DNA of 36,850 nt, taken from Thermoplasmatota archaeon (GTDB taxonomy: Archaea > Thermoplasmatota > Poseidoniia > Poseidoniales > Thalassarchaeaceae). Position numbers and translations under genes: made by a program. The first letter of the stretch is position 1; every line of letters begins with the position of its first letter. The notes beneath the pieces are model-generated. The model searched no databases, was not told the DNA's origin, and saw nothing but the letters and a program-made list of their open reading frames with translations. Below, one piece after another: positions 17,362-25,815 of the stretch. The DNA is taken from positions 1-36,850 of the forward strand of contig JAURCP010000013.1 of the NCBI GenBank assembly GCA_030828405.1, written 5' to 3'.

Positions 17362-18636
17362 TTATTCTAAGATTGAGTCTAAGAACCATTCTGGATCAAA
17401 ATCTTTCAAATCATCATAGCCTTGTCCGATACCTGCTAAAACGATTGGTCGGCCAGTAGCGTGTGCTATAGAAAGTGCAGCACCACCCTTGGCATCAGTG
17501 TCTAATTTACATAACGCGACACCATCAAAATTTAATATTCTTTGAAATTCTTTAGCCTGGGTCACCGCATCATTTCCTGCTAATGCATCAGCAACGAACA
17601 ATACTAAATGAGGTTGGGTAATTCTATGGACTTTTCTGAGTTCCTCCATTAGATTTGTTTTATTCTGCATTCTTCCTGCAGTATCAATTATCACAATGTC
17701 ATCTCCCTTGGCGTTTGCACTTTCTATGGCGTCTCTAGAAACAGCTGCTGAATCGCCTCCTCTCTGACTTTTGATACATCTAACACCGATATTTTCGGCA
17801 TGGGCTGCAAGTTGATCTATGGCTCCTGCACGGAATGTATCTGCTGCTGCTAAAACCACAGAGTAGCCTTGTTGAGTAAGCCTATGCGCAATTTTGGCCG
17901 TTGTAGTTGTCTTGCCAGTGCCATTGACTCCTACTATCATTATCGAGACAGGGGTTCCTTCAGTTACAAAGGAATGAATTGTTCTATCAAAATCCCAATA
18001 TCCTGCCTCAAGTAAATTTTGTAACGATTTGTAAACTATCTTTTCTACGATTGTGTCTAATCCTACACGCATATTGATTCTTGAACCGATTAAATTGGCC
18101 TTCAATGTGCTTATCACTTCCATGACTGCTGAATGCCCCATATCAGACTGTAACAGTTCTTCTTCAAGTTCAAACAGGATTTCGTCTAAAACGGGCCCTC
18201 CACGAATTATTTGACCGCCCTTAGTTACTTTAGCATCTGATAAATCGATTTCAAATTCCTTTACAACTGGTATCAATTCTCTTCCTGTAGTTGTTTTCAT
18301 ACGATCAATAGGTTTGATTTGTGTTGGTTTAATTGATTTTATACGGCCGGTTTTCTCGGCCTGTTGAGCTATTTTTCTAGTTTTTTTATCCATTTCTTTG
18401 GAAAATGGATTTTTGAGTTCGTCGTTTGAAAAATCATCCCAATCCTCTTCTTTTGTTTCTACCAATTGCGTATTGTCAATAGGAGCGTCTTTGGTTTTTG
18501 ATTTCTCTATGGATAACAATAACTCTTGTCTTTTCTGAAGAATTTCCTCTGCCTCATTTGTTCCCTCTTCAACTGTGATTTCGTTTCTATCGACAGCGTC
18601 TTTGGTTTTTTTCTTGAATCGGTCGAATAATCCCAT
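17362..18636 (-). CDS. ftsY: signal recognition particle receptor FtsY
   Basis: SRP receptor GTPase that docks SRP-ribosome complexes at the membrane for co-translational insertion. The product begins MGLFDRFKKK, has a charged A-domain of about 110 residues, then the NG domain with the P-loop VGVNGTGKTTTTAK, the insertion-box motif DTFRAGAIDQL, G3 DTAGRMQN, G4-like LCKLDTDAKGG and the closing GIGQGYDDL. Length 424 aa is normal with an extended A-domain. The longer frame from 18648 would need a TTG start; ATG 18636 is preferred. It follows prefoldin alpha by 8 bp, the usual archaeal neighbour. Confidence 0.96.
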   Translation of the reverse strand: MGLFDRFKKKTKDAVDRNEITVEEGTNEAEEILQKRQELLLSIEKSKTKDAPIDNTQLVETKEEDWDDFSNDELKNPFSKEMDKKTRKIAQQAEKTGRIKSIKPTQIKPIDRMKTTTGRELIPVVKEFEIDLSDAKVTKGGQIIRGGPVLDEILFELEEELLQSDMGHSAVMEVISTLKANLIGSRINMRVGLDTIVEKIVYKSLQNLLEAGYWDFDRTIHSFVTEGTPVSIMIVGVNGTGKTTTTAKIAHRLTQQGYSVVLAAADTFRAGAIDQLAAHAENIGVRCIKSQRGGDSAAVSRDAIESANAKGDDIVIIDTAGRMQNKTNLMEELRKVHRITQPHLVLFVADALAGNDAVTQAKEFQRILNFDGVALCKLDTDAKGGAALSIAHATGRPIVLAGIGQGYDDLKDFDPEWFLDSILE

Positions 18637-18644
18637 ATTATCAC

Positions 18645-19175
18645 TCAATCATCAAGGGTTAGTTCTGTACCACGCTTTCTCTTTTTACGAGGATTTTTAT
18701 TCGGTGTATTTGCTTGCAGTTGAGTGTTTTTTTCCGGTATTTCTTCATTTATTTCTGGCTGTAAAGAGGCTATCTGTTCGTTGAAAACATTCGCTAATGA
18801 AATTGTAGTTTCTTCGATTGAACTAAATTCAATTTTCATTTTATTCATTATATCGAGGATTTCTTCTGTTCTTTTTGTTAAAATTTCGATGGCTTCTTCT
18901 AGGGGTTTTTCGGCTTGTACTCTACTTCCGATATCAATTACTGCTCCGGTCTTGGGAGGAATGTCTGCGACAATCTGGACGCCTGAGCCTAAAGGGATCA
19001 TTGCACCTTTAGCGCCACTATCTGGAATTGCAGATAATGTTTCAATTGTTTGGAGTTGGTCGAGTCTGATTTGTTCTAAGCGAGACATCTGTTGTTCTAT
19101 AGATTCCATCCGTTGGCGATTGAGTTCGACTTGTTGCGCAATACGTTGCAATTCTGCCTTATCTACTCCACTCAT
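18645..19175 (-). CDS. pfdA: prefoldin alpha subunit
   Basis: Subunit of the hexameric prefoldin chaperone (alpha2-beta4), which captures unfolded proteins for the thermosome. Two coiled coils (about residues 5-50 and 100-145) flank the beta-hairpin region MIPLGSGVQIVADI and VIDIGSRVQAEKPLEEA, which is diagnostic of the alpha class. The C-terminal tail (about 25 residues) ends in a basic patch NPRKKRKR and is unusual for the family. The longer frame to 19202 would start with TTG; ATG 19175 is preferred. It lies directly upstream of ftsY, as in many archaea, but the ribosomal L18a gene that normally precedes it is more than 4 kb away here. Confidence 0.93.
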   Translation of the reverse strand: MSGVDKAELQRIAQQVELNRQRMESIEQQMSRLEQIRLDQLQTIETLSAIPDSGAKGAMIPLGSGVQIVADIPPKTGAVIDIGSRVQAEKPLEEAIEILTKRTEEILDIMNKMKIEFSSIEETTISLANVFNEQIASLQPEINEEIPEKNTQLQANTPNKNPRKKRKRGTELTLDD

Positions 19176-19227
19176 CGAACTGCCGAAGTTGTCGTCTGTC
19201 AAGAATGCGTCGCAAACGCAATAGAGA

Positions 19228-21117
19228 TTATTCTAAAATAAATTCAATTATTTGGTTGGCAGCTGCCTCAGCAGATAGTTTAGTAGTGTCTATTCTAATT
19301 TCGGGTTTTTCTGGCGGTTCATAAGGACTAGATATTCCAGTGAAGTTAGGAATTTTTCCCGAACGTGCCTTTGCGTACAGGCCTTTCACATCTCTCTCTT
19401 CACATACTGATAATGGGGTGTCGATGAATATTTCAACAAACTCATCTTCTGAGACTAATGAGCGCGCCATTTTCCTCTCTGACTCAAAAGGAGAAATAAA
19501 TGAAGTGATGCAAATTAAACCACTGTTTATCATTAACTTTGCAACTTCTCCTACTCTCCTAATGTTTTCAACTCGGTCGGCTGCAGTGAAACCTAAATCT
19601 CTGTTGAGCCCGTGCCTCATATTATCGCCATCGAGAGTGATTGTGTGTTTTCCTAGTGCCTGTAATTTCTTCTCTAGAATATTTGCAATAGAAGATTTTC
19701 CTGAACCAGATAACCCTGTAAACCATATTATTTTCGGGGTTTGTGATTTTTGTTCCGCCCGCGACTCCTTGGAAACATCCATTTTTTGCCAATGAATATT
19801 TTCTGAACGACGAAGTGCGAAATCAATAAGACCCATTCCAACAGTATTGTTCGTAAGTCTATCAATTACAATGAATCCCCCCAGAGTTTGGTTATCACCA
19901 TAGGAATCGTATGCTATTCTCTTATCTAGTGAAATATTACAAACTCCAATTTCGTTCAATTCCAGCGTTTTGGCAGGTAAATGATCCAAGGTGTTTACTT
20001 CTATTCTATGTTTTAATTTCCCCAACGTTAGAGTTGCGGACTGGGTATTTGATTTGAAAATATACTGTCTACCAGGGATCATAGCATCCGCACTCATCCA
20101 TAATATACGAGATTGGAATTGGTCTGATTCACCACAAGGGTCTGTAGGTGTTGCAATGACATCGCCTCTCGAAACATCGATTTTATCATTCAATGTTATC
20201 GTGACAGATTGTCCAGCGGATGCTTGTTGTAATTCTCCTTCCCATGTAACAATACTTTCTATTGTCGATTCTTTGCCTCCTGGGTGTACGCGAACTTTGT
20301 CGCCTATTTTCGTTTCGCCGCTAGCGATTAATCCGGAAAATCCCCTAAAATTTGGATTCGGGCGGTTAACCCATTGTACAGGCATCCGGAAAGAAGCCTG
20401 TTTTCTTTGATTTTGAACTTCAATATTTTCGAGATATTGCATGATAGTTTCGCCATTGTACCAAGGTGTGTTCTCGCTTTTATCTACGACATTGTCACCT
20501 AATAATGCAGAAATCGGAACTGCTGTAATTGATTCTATGTCGAGTGCGTTTTCTGCAAAATCGGAATAATCAGATACTATTTGCCTGTAAATCTCTTCTG
20601 AATAATCAACTAAATCTAATTTGTTAACCGCTAATAATACTTTTTTGACGCCCACCATTGATACAATGAACGAATGCCTTCTTGTTTGTGTAAGGACTCC
20701 TTGCTTAGCATCGATTAGAATGATGGCGACGTCGGCAGTAGAAGCTCCAGTTGCCATGTTTCGAGTATATTCTTCATGACCTGGTGTATCTGCTACGATA
20801 TATTTTCTTTTTTCTGTAGAAAAGAATCTGTAGGCGACGTCAATCGTAATCCCTTGCTCTCTCTCAGCGGCTAGACCATCTACTAATAATGCGAAATCAA
20901 TTCCATCGCCTTGTGTTCCTAATTTTTTTGAGTCGTTTTTTAATGCGGATAATTGATCATCGAAAAGCATCTGAGATTCATATAACATACGGCCAATTAA
21001 TGTCGATTTGCCATCATCTACAGAACCGCAAGTGATGAATCGAAGGAGACTTTTTTCTTCATGTGATTTGAGATATGAATCAATATCTGTAGAAATTAAT
21101 TCGCTGACATGAACCAT
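19228..21117 (-). CDS. cysNC: bifunctional ATP sulfurylase GTPase subunit / APS kinase
   Basis: Activates sulfate: the N-terminal half is the EF-Tu-like GTPase subunit that drives adenylyl sulfate formation with CysD, and the C-terminal part (about 463-629) is APS kinase, making PAPS. Seen motifs: G1 GSVDDGKST (31-39), G3 DTPGHEEYT, G4 NKLDLVD, and the kinase P-loop GLSGSGKSS (468-476) with LDGDNMRHGLNRDLGF and the lid region. Length 629 aa matches NodQ/CysNC fusions of bacteria. The start overlaps the cysD stop by one base (TAATG) with an AGGAGGG ribosome-binding site in the cysD tail, so the two subunits are coupled. Confidence 0.96.
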   Translation of the reverse strand: MVHVSELISTDIDSYLKSHEEKSLLRFITCGSVDDGKSTLIGRMLYESQMLFDDQLSALKNDSKKLGTQGDGIDFALLVDGLAAEREQGITIDVAYRFFSTEKRKYIVADTPGHEEYTRNMATGASTADVAIILIDAKQGVLTQTRRHSFIVSMVGVKKVLLAVNKLDLVDYSEEIYRQIVSDYSDFAENALDIESITAVPISALLGDNVVDKSENTPWYNGETIMQYLENIEVQNQRKQASFRMPVQWVNRPNPNFRGFSGLIASGETKIGDKVRVHPGGKESTIESIVTWEGELQQASAGQSVTITLNDKIDVSRGDVIATPTDPCGESDQFQSRILWMSADAMIPGRQYIFKSNTQSATLTLGKLKHRIEVNTLDHLPAKTLELNEIGVCNISLDKRIAYDSYGDNQTLGGFIVIDRLTNNTVGMGLIDFALRRSENIHWQKMDVSKESRAEQKSQTPKIIWFTGLSGSGKSSIANILEKKLQALGKHTITLDGDNMRHGLNRDLGFTAADRVENIRRVGEVAKLMINSGLICITSFISPFESERKMARSLVSEDEFVEIFIDTPLSVCEERDVKGLYAKARSGKIPNFTGISSPYEPPEKPEIRIDTTKLSAEAAANQIIEFILE

Positions 21118-22010
21118 TAAAAATAACCCTCCTGCTTTTTCTTCTCCATCGAAGCATTGGTGTCGTGGTCTATTGTCCTTCCCTGTCTCTCTGAGGTTGT
21201 GGTGAGAAGCATTTCTTGAATTATTTCAGGTAGTGTGTCGGCCTCGGATTCTACCGCCCCGGTTAGAGGGTAACACCCCAAGGTCCGAAATCTAACACTC
21301 TTCATCATAGGCCGTTCATCTTCTTTGAGAGGGAGGCGTTCGTCGTCCACTAATATCAAACTCCCTTCTCTTTCTACTACAGGTCTTTCCTTGGAAAAGT
21401 AAAGAGGCACTATTGGAATTTTTTCTAAATGAATATATTGCCAAATATCTAATTCTGTCCAATTTGACAAGGGAAATACTCTTATTGATTCTCCTTTATT
21501 TTTGCGTGAATTATACAGATTCCAAAGTTCTGGCCTCTGATTTTTAGGATCCCATCGGTGTTTAGATGTCCTGAATGAAAAAATTCTTTCCTTGGCTCTA
21601 GATTTTTCCTCGTCTCTTCTAGCACCACCAAAAGCAACATCAAACTGATGTATGTCTAGTGCCTGTTTTAATCCGTCTGTTTTCATTACGTCGGTGTGTT
21701 TAGAAGAACCATGGATGAATGGGTTCATTCCCATTTTTTTCCCTTCGGGATTGATATGAACGATTAGATCTACGCCCAAATCTTCGGCTGTTTTGTCTCT
21801 GAAATCTATCATTTCTGAAAATTTCCACATTGTATCAATATGCATTATTGGGAATGGAATTTTACCAGGGTGAAACGCTTTTCTGGCCAAATGAAGCATT
21901 ACTGAAGAGTCTTTGCCGACTGAATATAACATGACGGGATTTTCCGCTTCAGCGACTACCTCTCTCATAATATGGATGGCTTCTGCCTCCAAAGCGTCGA
22001 GGTGGGACAT
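21117..22010 (-). CDS. cysD: sulfate adenylyltransferase subunit 2
   Basis: PP-loop ATP pyrophosphatase subunit of ATP sulfurylase, forming APS from sulfate and ATP with CysN. The PP-loop [12 protein letters not shown] is near residues 29-40; [21 protein letters not shown] and [16 protein letters not shown] are family signatures, and the [14 protein letters not shown] and [11 protein letters not shown] segments are typical of CysD. Length 297 aa is standard. It is preceded by an 86-bp AT-rich gap after cysQ that may contain a terminator and a new promoter. No APS or PAPS reductase or sulfite reductase is in the window, so whether the PAPS feeds assimilation or sulfation is not shown. Confidence 0.96.
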   Translation of the reverse strand: MSHLDALEAEAIHIMREVVAEAENPVMLYSVGKDSSVMLHLARKAFHPGKIPFPIMHIDTMWKFSEMIDFRDKTAEDLGVDLIVHINPEGKKMGMNPFIHGSSKHTDVMKTDGLKQALDIHQFDVAFGGARRDEEKSRAKERIFSFRTSKHRWDPKNQRPELWNLYNSRKNKGESIRVFPLSNWTELDIWQYIHLEKIPIVPLYFSKERPVVEREGSLILVDDERLPLKEDERPMMKSVRFRTLGCYPLTGAVESEADTLPEIIQEMLLTTTSERQGRTIDHDTNASMEKKKQEGYF

Positions 22011-22069
22011 GTGTTTGCGTAAGACAGGGGCTATTTCACTTCGACGGGTTTTGGTCTGTTTAGGTAATG

Positions 22070-22096
22070 TAAATAAAACATAAAAAATAATTTAAT
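22070..22096 (-). terminator. possible T-tract terminator after cysQ
   Basis: Read on the minus strand, the bases just after the cysQ stop are T-rich (including a run of six T), which is the kind of signal used for archaeal intrinsic termination. The same AT-rich stretch could instead be the TATA region of cysD. No hairpin is seen. Confidence 0.3.
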
Positions 22097-22888
22097 CTAC
22101 TGTAATTTAACCCAATCTTCAGTCCAACGATTATCCGCTGCGACTAGAAAATACGGATTTAGGACATTCTCTACTAAATCATAATCCAAATTTTTCCCAG
22201 ATGGCCCTACTACAATGCCTCCTGCCCCGGAAACTACTGCGTGAGCTGCGGCGATATCCCAACATGATGTTAGTCCGAATCTTGGGTACAAATCGGCGGA
22301 GCCTTCTGCCACTATGCATGCCTTCAAGGAAGACCCCATTCTCACAAGGTCATAATGCCCTAATTTCTGAGCAAATAATTCGTCTTTTTCGCCCCTATGA
22401 GTTCCACTAGCTACTAAGCGTACAGGAAGTGGTGGAGATGATGGATTTACCATCATCAAACCGGTACCATCTGGACCTCTGCGTTCTGAAGGCACTATTA
22501 CTCCTCCAAACCATGTGGTTTTGGTAACAGGAGCGTGTACTACGCCGAAAAGTGGCGCCCATCGGTTTTTTTTTCGAGTCATTAATGCTATATTTACGGT
22601 AAACATCCCATTCCTTTTGATAAATTCTTTTGTTCCATCTAATGGATCTACCAGCCAGCAAGTGGCGGATGAAAGTGGGTCTCCCTCATTTCCTTCCTCG
22701 GATACAATGGGGGTATCGTCAATTTTCTTTAATTCTTCTACAATAATATTATGCGCAGCCAAATCTGCTTCAGTCAAAGGAGAGTTGTCTCCTTTATGCT
22801 GAATCTTGATATTACCAGATTTATTATAAATTTCAAGTATAGCTTCACCTGCTAACTCGGCTATTTGGACTATTTTTTCAAAATTCAA
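22097..22888 (-). CDS. cysQ: 3'(2'),5'-bisphosphate nucleotidase (CysQ type)
   Basis: Inositol-monophosphatase-fold enzyme that removes the 3'-phosphate from PAP (and PAPS), recycling the by-product of PAPS use. Metal-site motifs are visible: EEGNEGD-type Glu region, DPLDGTKEF (the diagnostic WxxDPxDGTxxF-like motif) and CWDIAAAHAVVSGAGG near the C-terminus. At 263 aa it has the expected length. Its position beside cysD and cysNC supports PAP/PAPS rather than inositol phosphate as substrate. The start appears to be TTG at 22888, preceded by a GGGGGA ribosome-binding site; the nearby ATG is out of frame and stops after three codons. Confidence 0.9.
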   Translation of the reverse strand: MNFEKIVQIAELAGEAILEIYNKSGNIKIQHKGDNSPLTEADLAAHNIIVEELKKIDDTPIVSEEGNEGDPLSSATCWLVDPLDGTKEFIKRNGMFTVNIALMTRKKNRWAPLFGVVHAPVTKTTWFGGVIVPSERRGPDGTGLMMVNPSSPPLPVRLVASGTHRGEKDELFAQKLGHYDLVRMGSSLKACIVAEGSADLYPRFGLTSCWDIAAAHAVVSGAGGIVVGPSGKNLDYDLVENVLNPYFLVAADNRWTEDWVKLQ

Positions 22889-22903
22889 AGTTGCATCCCC
22901 CGA

Positions 22904-23458
22904 TTAGAAATCTTGCATATCTTTGGCGGCAGTTTCTAATTTTTCTCTTGATTCCGGTGAAAGATGGTACAGATATGGGTCATCATCCCCCACTATTTCT
23001 TTCCAAGATGACATTGTTCTTGCCCATATTTCTTGTTCAGAGTTCCATTCTAACCACCTATCAACGAAATCACAGTGGCGATTTATTTCTTCATCATCTT
23101 CTGATAATTTTCGTAAAATAGTATTTGTTTGGGCTAATAACATTCCGAAAGGAGCGTTTACTTTGTATGTTGTGAATGGGTTTCTTTCCTGTACGACTGT
23201 TAGATGCTCTCTCCATAGCCCGAGAAATACATCATATACCCATCCAATTATTAATACTATTAATAATACGGAAAATGCGATACCGCCAAGACCCCAGTAT
23301 GTCATAGGTATAGCTAGCATTTCATTATCAGATTCGAATCTCCAGCTGACATATGGCCACATCAACAGAGTCAGTGTTGTAATCCAAAAACCCATAGAAA
23401 TCAGAGTTTGGCTTTGCTGAATACGCCAATATTGACGCATGAATGTTTTCTTCAACAC
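22904..23458 (-). CDS. two-TM membrane protein of unknown function
   Basis: 184-residue protein with two hydrophobic helices (about 20-38 and 53-78) and a polar, mainly helical cytoplasmic domain of about 100 residues rich in Trp, Glu and Asp. The GTG start at 23458 is supported by an AGGAAGG sequence a few bases upstream; an ATG at 23440 is the alternative. It lies between ribosomal L18a and cysQ on the same strand, with 48 and 15 bp gaps, so it may be co-transcribed with either. Not recognised; no catalytic motif seen. Confidence 0.6.
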   Translation of the reverse strand: MLKKTFMRQYWRIQQSQTLISMGFWITTLTLLMWPYVSWRFESDNEMLAIPMTYWGLGGIAFSVLLIVLIIGWVYDVFLGLWREHLTVVQERNPFTTYKVNAPFGMLLAQTNTILRKLSEDDEEINRHCDFVDRWLEWNSEQEIWARTMSSWKEIVGDDDPYLYHLSPESREKLETAAKDMQDF

Positions 23459-23506
23459 GACCCTTCCTAGAGACTATCTGATTTCACCGTTACGTGTTAA
23501 AGTCGA

Positions 23507-23734
23507 TTATTTGTCACGAAAATGAGATACTACGACAGAGGCGGAAGATTCTGAAGGATCGATAATACTAATTGAGTTAATTGTTATATATCTTCTTTTA
23601 GCACCATGACGGCTACCAAAATGTGAGTATACCTTTTCTCTAACTTGGTCTTCATTTTCTGCGACTAAGTCTATACAGAAATCTTGGTTTGTCTTTCCTT
23701 GGCGAACTACCCCGTCTATCCGGTATGCTTGCAT
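23507..23734 (-). CDS. rpl18a: ribosomal protein L18a/LX (eL20)
   Basis: Small archaeal-eukaryotic large-subunit protein. From ATG 23734 the product is 75 residues, the usual LX length: MQAYRIDGVVRQG start, the VAENEDQVREKVYSHFGSRHGAKRRYITINSI core with the conserved GSRH.xKRR element, and a short tail. The frame extends 21 residues further upstream to 23797, but that part is not typical of the family and is better left out. In many archaea this gene directly precedes prefoldin alpha and ftsY; here about 4.3 kb of sulfate-activation genes and an unknown lie between. Confidence 0.85.
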   Translation of the reverse strand: MQAYRIDGVVRQGKTNQDFCIDLVAENEDQVREKVYSHFGSRHGAKRRYITINSISIIDPSESSASVVVSHFRDK

Positions 23735-23869
23735 ATTGCGCCCGAACTTCGACTTTGATATAAACGCCACGAAAACGGCGATGCTGAAAATATTCAAATT
23801 TCGACAGATAATCCGCTAGTATTACTCAAGGTTCAAGAACATGTTAGTTGCGATGTTTATTGATTATTG

Positions 23870-24328
23870 ATGAGTACCCCTTCAACTGTCGATTCTTCCA
23901 CAGAAAAAGATGAAGATACATTGGAAGAGCGGTTGGCTAAAATCTCTCATGAAAAACTAGTTCATGAAGTAATTTCTGTTTGGGATGAGGTTATGAAAAT
24001 GGAGCAGGAGTTAGTGATTTCGAGACAACGGACCAGAGCGCTGGAACTAGAATTAGCATCTCTAGATTTAGAACATGAAGATACGGCTTCTATATCCGAT
24101 CTTGAAGAGCAATTGCGTGTAATGAAAATTAGATATAATCAGTTAGAGAATAAATTGGAAAATGAAAAAATTCGGAGGATAGATGGAGGAGGCCTTTCAG
24201 AGAGCCGCGCTAAAGAATTACAAGATGAAAACGCTAGATTGCTCAAAGTAGAAGAAGAACAAATGATCTTAATTCTAGATATGGAAGCTCAAATAGACCG
24301 ATTGCTTGCTACAATAAAGAATAGTTAG
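23870..24328 (+). CDS. coiled-coil protein
   Basis: 152-residue, highly charged protein made mostly of two long predicted coiled coils (about 13-100 and 108-148) with heptad-spaced Leu/Ile and a Gly-Gly-Gly break near residue 109. There is no signal peptide, membrane segment or enzyme motif. The ATG at 23870 is preferred to TTG at 23867. It is the only plus-strand gene between 16.7 and 27.3 kb, divergent from ribosomal L18a, and its last four bases overlap the 3' end of the GGGP synthase gene. A structural or scaffolding role is possible; family unknown. Confidence 0.65.
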   Translation: MSTPSTVDSSTEKDEDTLEERLAKISHEKLVHEVISVWDEVMKMEQELVISRQRTRALELELASLDLEHEDTASISDLEEQLRVMKIRYNQLENKLENEKIRRIDGGGLSESRAKELQDENARLLKVEEEQMILILDMEAQIDRLLATIKNS

Positions 24329-25155
24329 TCATTCATTTTAGATATGAATTCTGTCAATGTATTCTGTAGGGCGTTTGCATCATCAAAAGATTCTGTCAAA
24401 TTACCAGTTATTACCCAATCCGCTCCGGCATCGGATGCTATTTTTGCTGTTTCTCCATCTCTAATTCCTCCTCCGACAACGATGGTCAGATTACACGAAT
24501 CTCTCGCTGCTTTGATTAGTTCTGAAGATACCGGAGTTTGGGCGCCACTTCCTGCTTCTAAATATATAATTTTAAATCCATAATATTCCGCTGTTGTCGC
24601 GTATGCAGAAATTCTTTCTGTCTGATTGGAGAGAATTAAATCCGCCTGTCCGACTTCTCCAGCTTTACCTCCTGGTTCACAAATGATGTATCCCATCGGC
24701 AAAGGCGAAATTCCTGCTTTTTTGATAAATAGTGACCCTGCGACTTGTTCTTCTATCAAATATCTCGGAGATTTACTGTTCATTAGCATCATGAAAGTAA
24801 TTGCATCGGCTGCTGGTGAAAGTGCAGCGGCACCTTGGGGAAATAATACAACCGGCACCTTCCAGGTTTTTTCTTCTAAACTGGAGTCTTGAGATGAGGC
24901 CCAAGTTACTAATTCTAATGCTTCTTGAATTGCGACTACGGTGTCATTCACATTATCCATGTCGGTATCGCTCGAGCCTCCCACAAGTACCATTTTACTA
25001 CCTGCAGCAACTGCTGCAACCGCTCTTTTGGCCGCAGTATCTGGAGTTTGGTCGGCTGGATCTATCAGAATTGCATGTCTTGTACTTTTTGTCTTGTCAC
25101 AAACATATTCCAATGTCTGGCTCTCTACGCCGCCCATATTGGTCCCTAGATACAT
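24325..25155 (-). CDS. geranylgeranylglyceryl phosphate synthase
   Basis: Makes the first ether bond of archaeal membrane lipids, joining sn-glycerol-1-phosphate to geranylgeranyl diphosphate. Hallmarks of the TIM-barrel family: HAILIDPADQT near the N-terminus, KMVLVGGSSDTD, VPVVLFPQG, the YLEAGSGA motif and the phosphate-binding loops VVGGGIRDGE and WVITGNLTE. The 276-residue length is normal for the archaeal enzyme. This is one of the clearest archaeal markers in the window. It is followed upstream (25 bp) by a short Rossmann-fold protein on the same strand. PcrB-type heptaprenyl variants are possible in principle but not expected in an archaeon. Confidence 0.93.
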   Translation of the reverse strand: MYLGTNMGGVESQTLEYVCDKTKSTRHAILIDPADQTPDTAAKRAVAAVAAGSKMVLVGGSSDTDMDNVNDTVVAIQEALELVTWASSQDSSLEEKTWKVPVVLFPQGAAALSPAADAITFMMLMNSKSPRYLIEEQVAGSLFIKKAGISPLPMGYIICEPGGKAGEVGQADLILSNQTERISAYATTAEYYGFKIIYLEAGSGAQTPVSSELIKAARDSCNLTIVVGGGIRDGETAKIASDAGADWVITGNLTESFDDANALQNTLTEFISKMND

Positions 25156-25180
25156 TAAGCATCTAATATTTTACAAAGAA

Positions 25181-25795
25181 CTATTCAGATTTGGTCGATT
25201 CTGCTGCGTCAATGCCCTTATTGATCCTGTCAATTAAAGCGCGTTGTGGGTCAATTCCTCTCCATTCCATTTTTTGTATGAAATTACCCTCGATATTCTC
25301 TTTTTTACTCCAAACTTCTATTGTCTGATCTGGTCTAATTCCAAAAATTTCAATATTTGTTTTTGAGGTTGTTACTCCTCCGTACCAAACTTCATTGGAG
25401 TCATTGTCTCTAAAGTCGATAATATCATCAAACTTCATCTGTCCGGCCGCCAAATAACCGGCGCCGTAGAAATCAATTATTCCACTATCTATATTTTTAA
25501 CTACGGATTTTAAATGTAAATTTGCTCCTCTCTCTGCAAGAGATATTGAAAGAGCCTTGACAAACCAAGAATATCGAATAGCGGTGGATTTTTCATTCGG
25601 TTGTTGACTAAATAGACTCCCTACCCAATCAATTGGAGTTAGTGGCCATTCAGCGAATAACCCTGGTTCTTCACCATACATTCCGGACTCGGCTTTTTCA
25701 TCAAAAATATGAATCTCTAAGTTAGAATTTTTATCCAATAATCTATGCCCGCATGTAAAAACTTCTATTCCGGAACCTATTATGGCGATTTTCAT
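25181..25795 (-). CDS. short Rossmann-fold (FAD/NAD-binding-like) protein
   Basis: 204-residue protein starting with a dinucleotide-binding beta-alpha-beta unit (MKIAIIGSGIEVFTCGHRLL, then an acidic residue at the end of strand 2 in IHIFDEK). The GxGxxG motif is altered: the third Gly position is Val (GSGIEV). A middle segment (SISLAERGANLHLKSVV) resembles FAD-dependent oxidoreductases, but the protein is about half the usual length and lacks an obvious substrate domain. It may be a reduced or inactive flavoprotein. It sits between GGGP synthase and the M20 amidohydrolase, all minus strand with gaps of about 20-25 bp, so they are likely one transcript. No function is assigned. Confidence 0.6.
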   Translation of the reverse strand: MKIAIIGSGIEVFTCGHRLLDKNSNLEIHIFDEKAESGMYGEEPGLFAEWPLTPIDWVGSLFSQQPNEKSTAIRYSWFVKALSISLAERGANLHLKSVVKNIDSGIIDFYGAGYLAAGQMKFDDIIDFRDNDSNEVWYGGVTTSKTNIEIFGIRPDQTIEVWSKKENIEGNFIQKMEWRGIDPQRALIDRINKGIDAAESTKSE

Positions 25796-25815
25796 GCTAT
25801 CTTCTCTTTGTAGTA

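Noticed and set aside
18637-18648. TTG start for ftsY giving four extra residues
   Set aside because: The internal ATG gives the typical MGLFDRFKKK-like beginning and needs no rare start codon.
23735-23797. Upstream extension of ribosomal L18a
   Set aside because: The extra 21 residues are not part of the family and the internal ATG gives the standard length.
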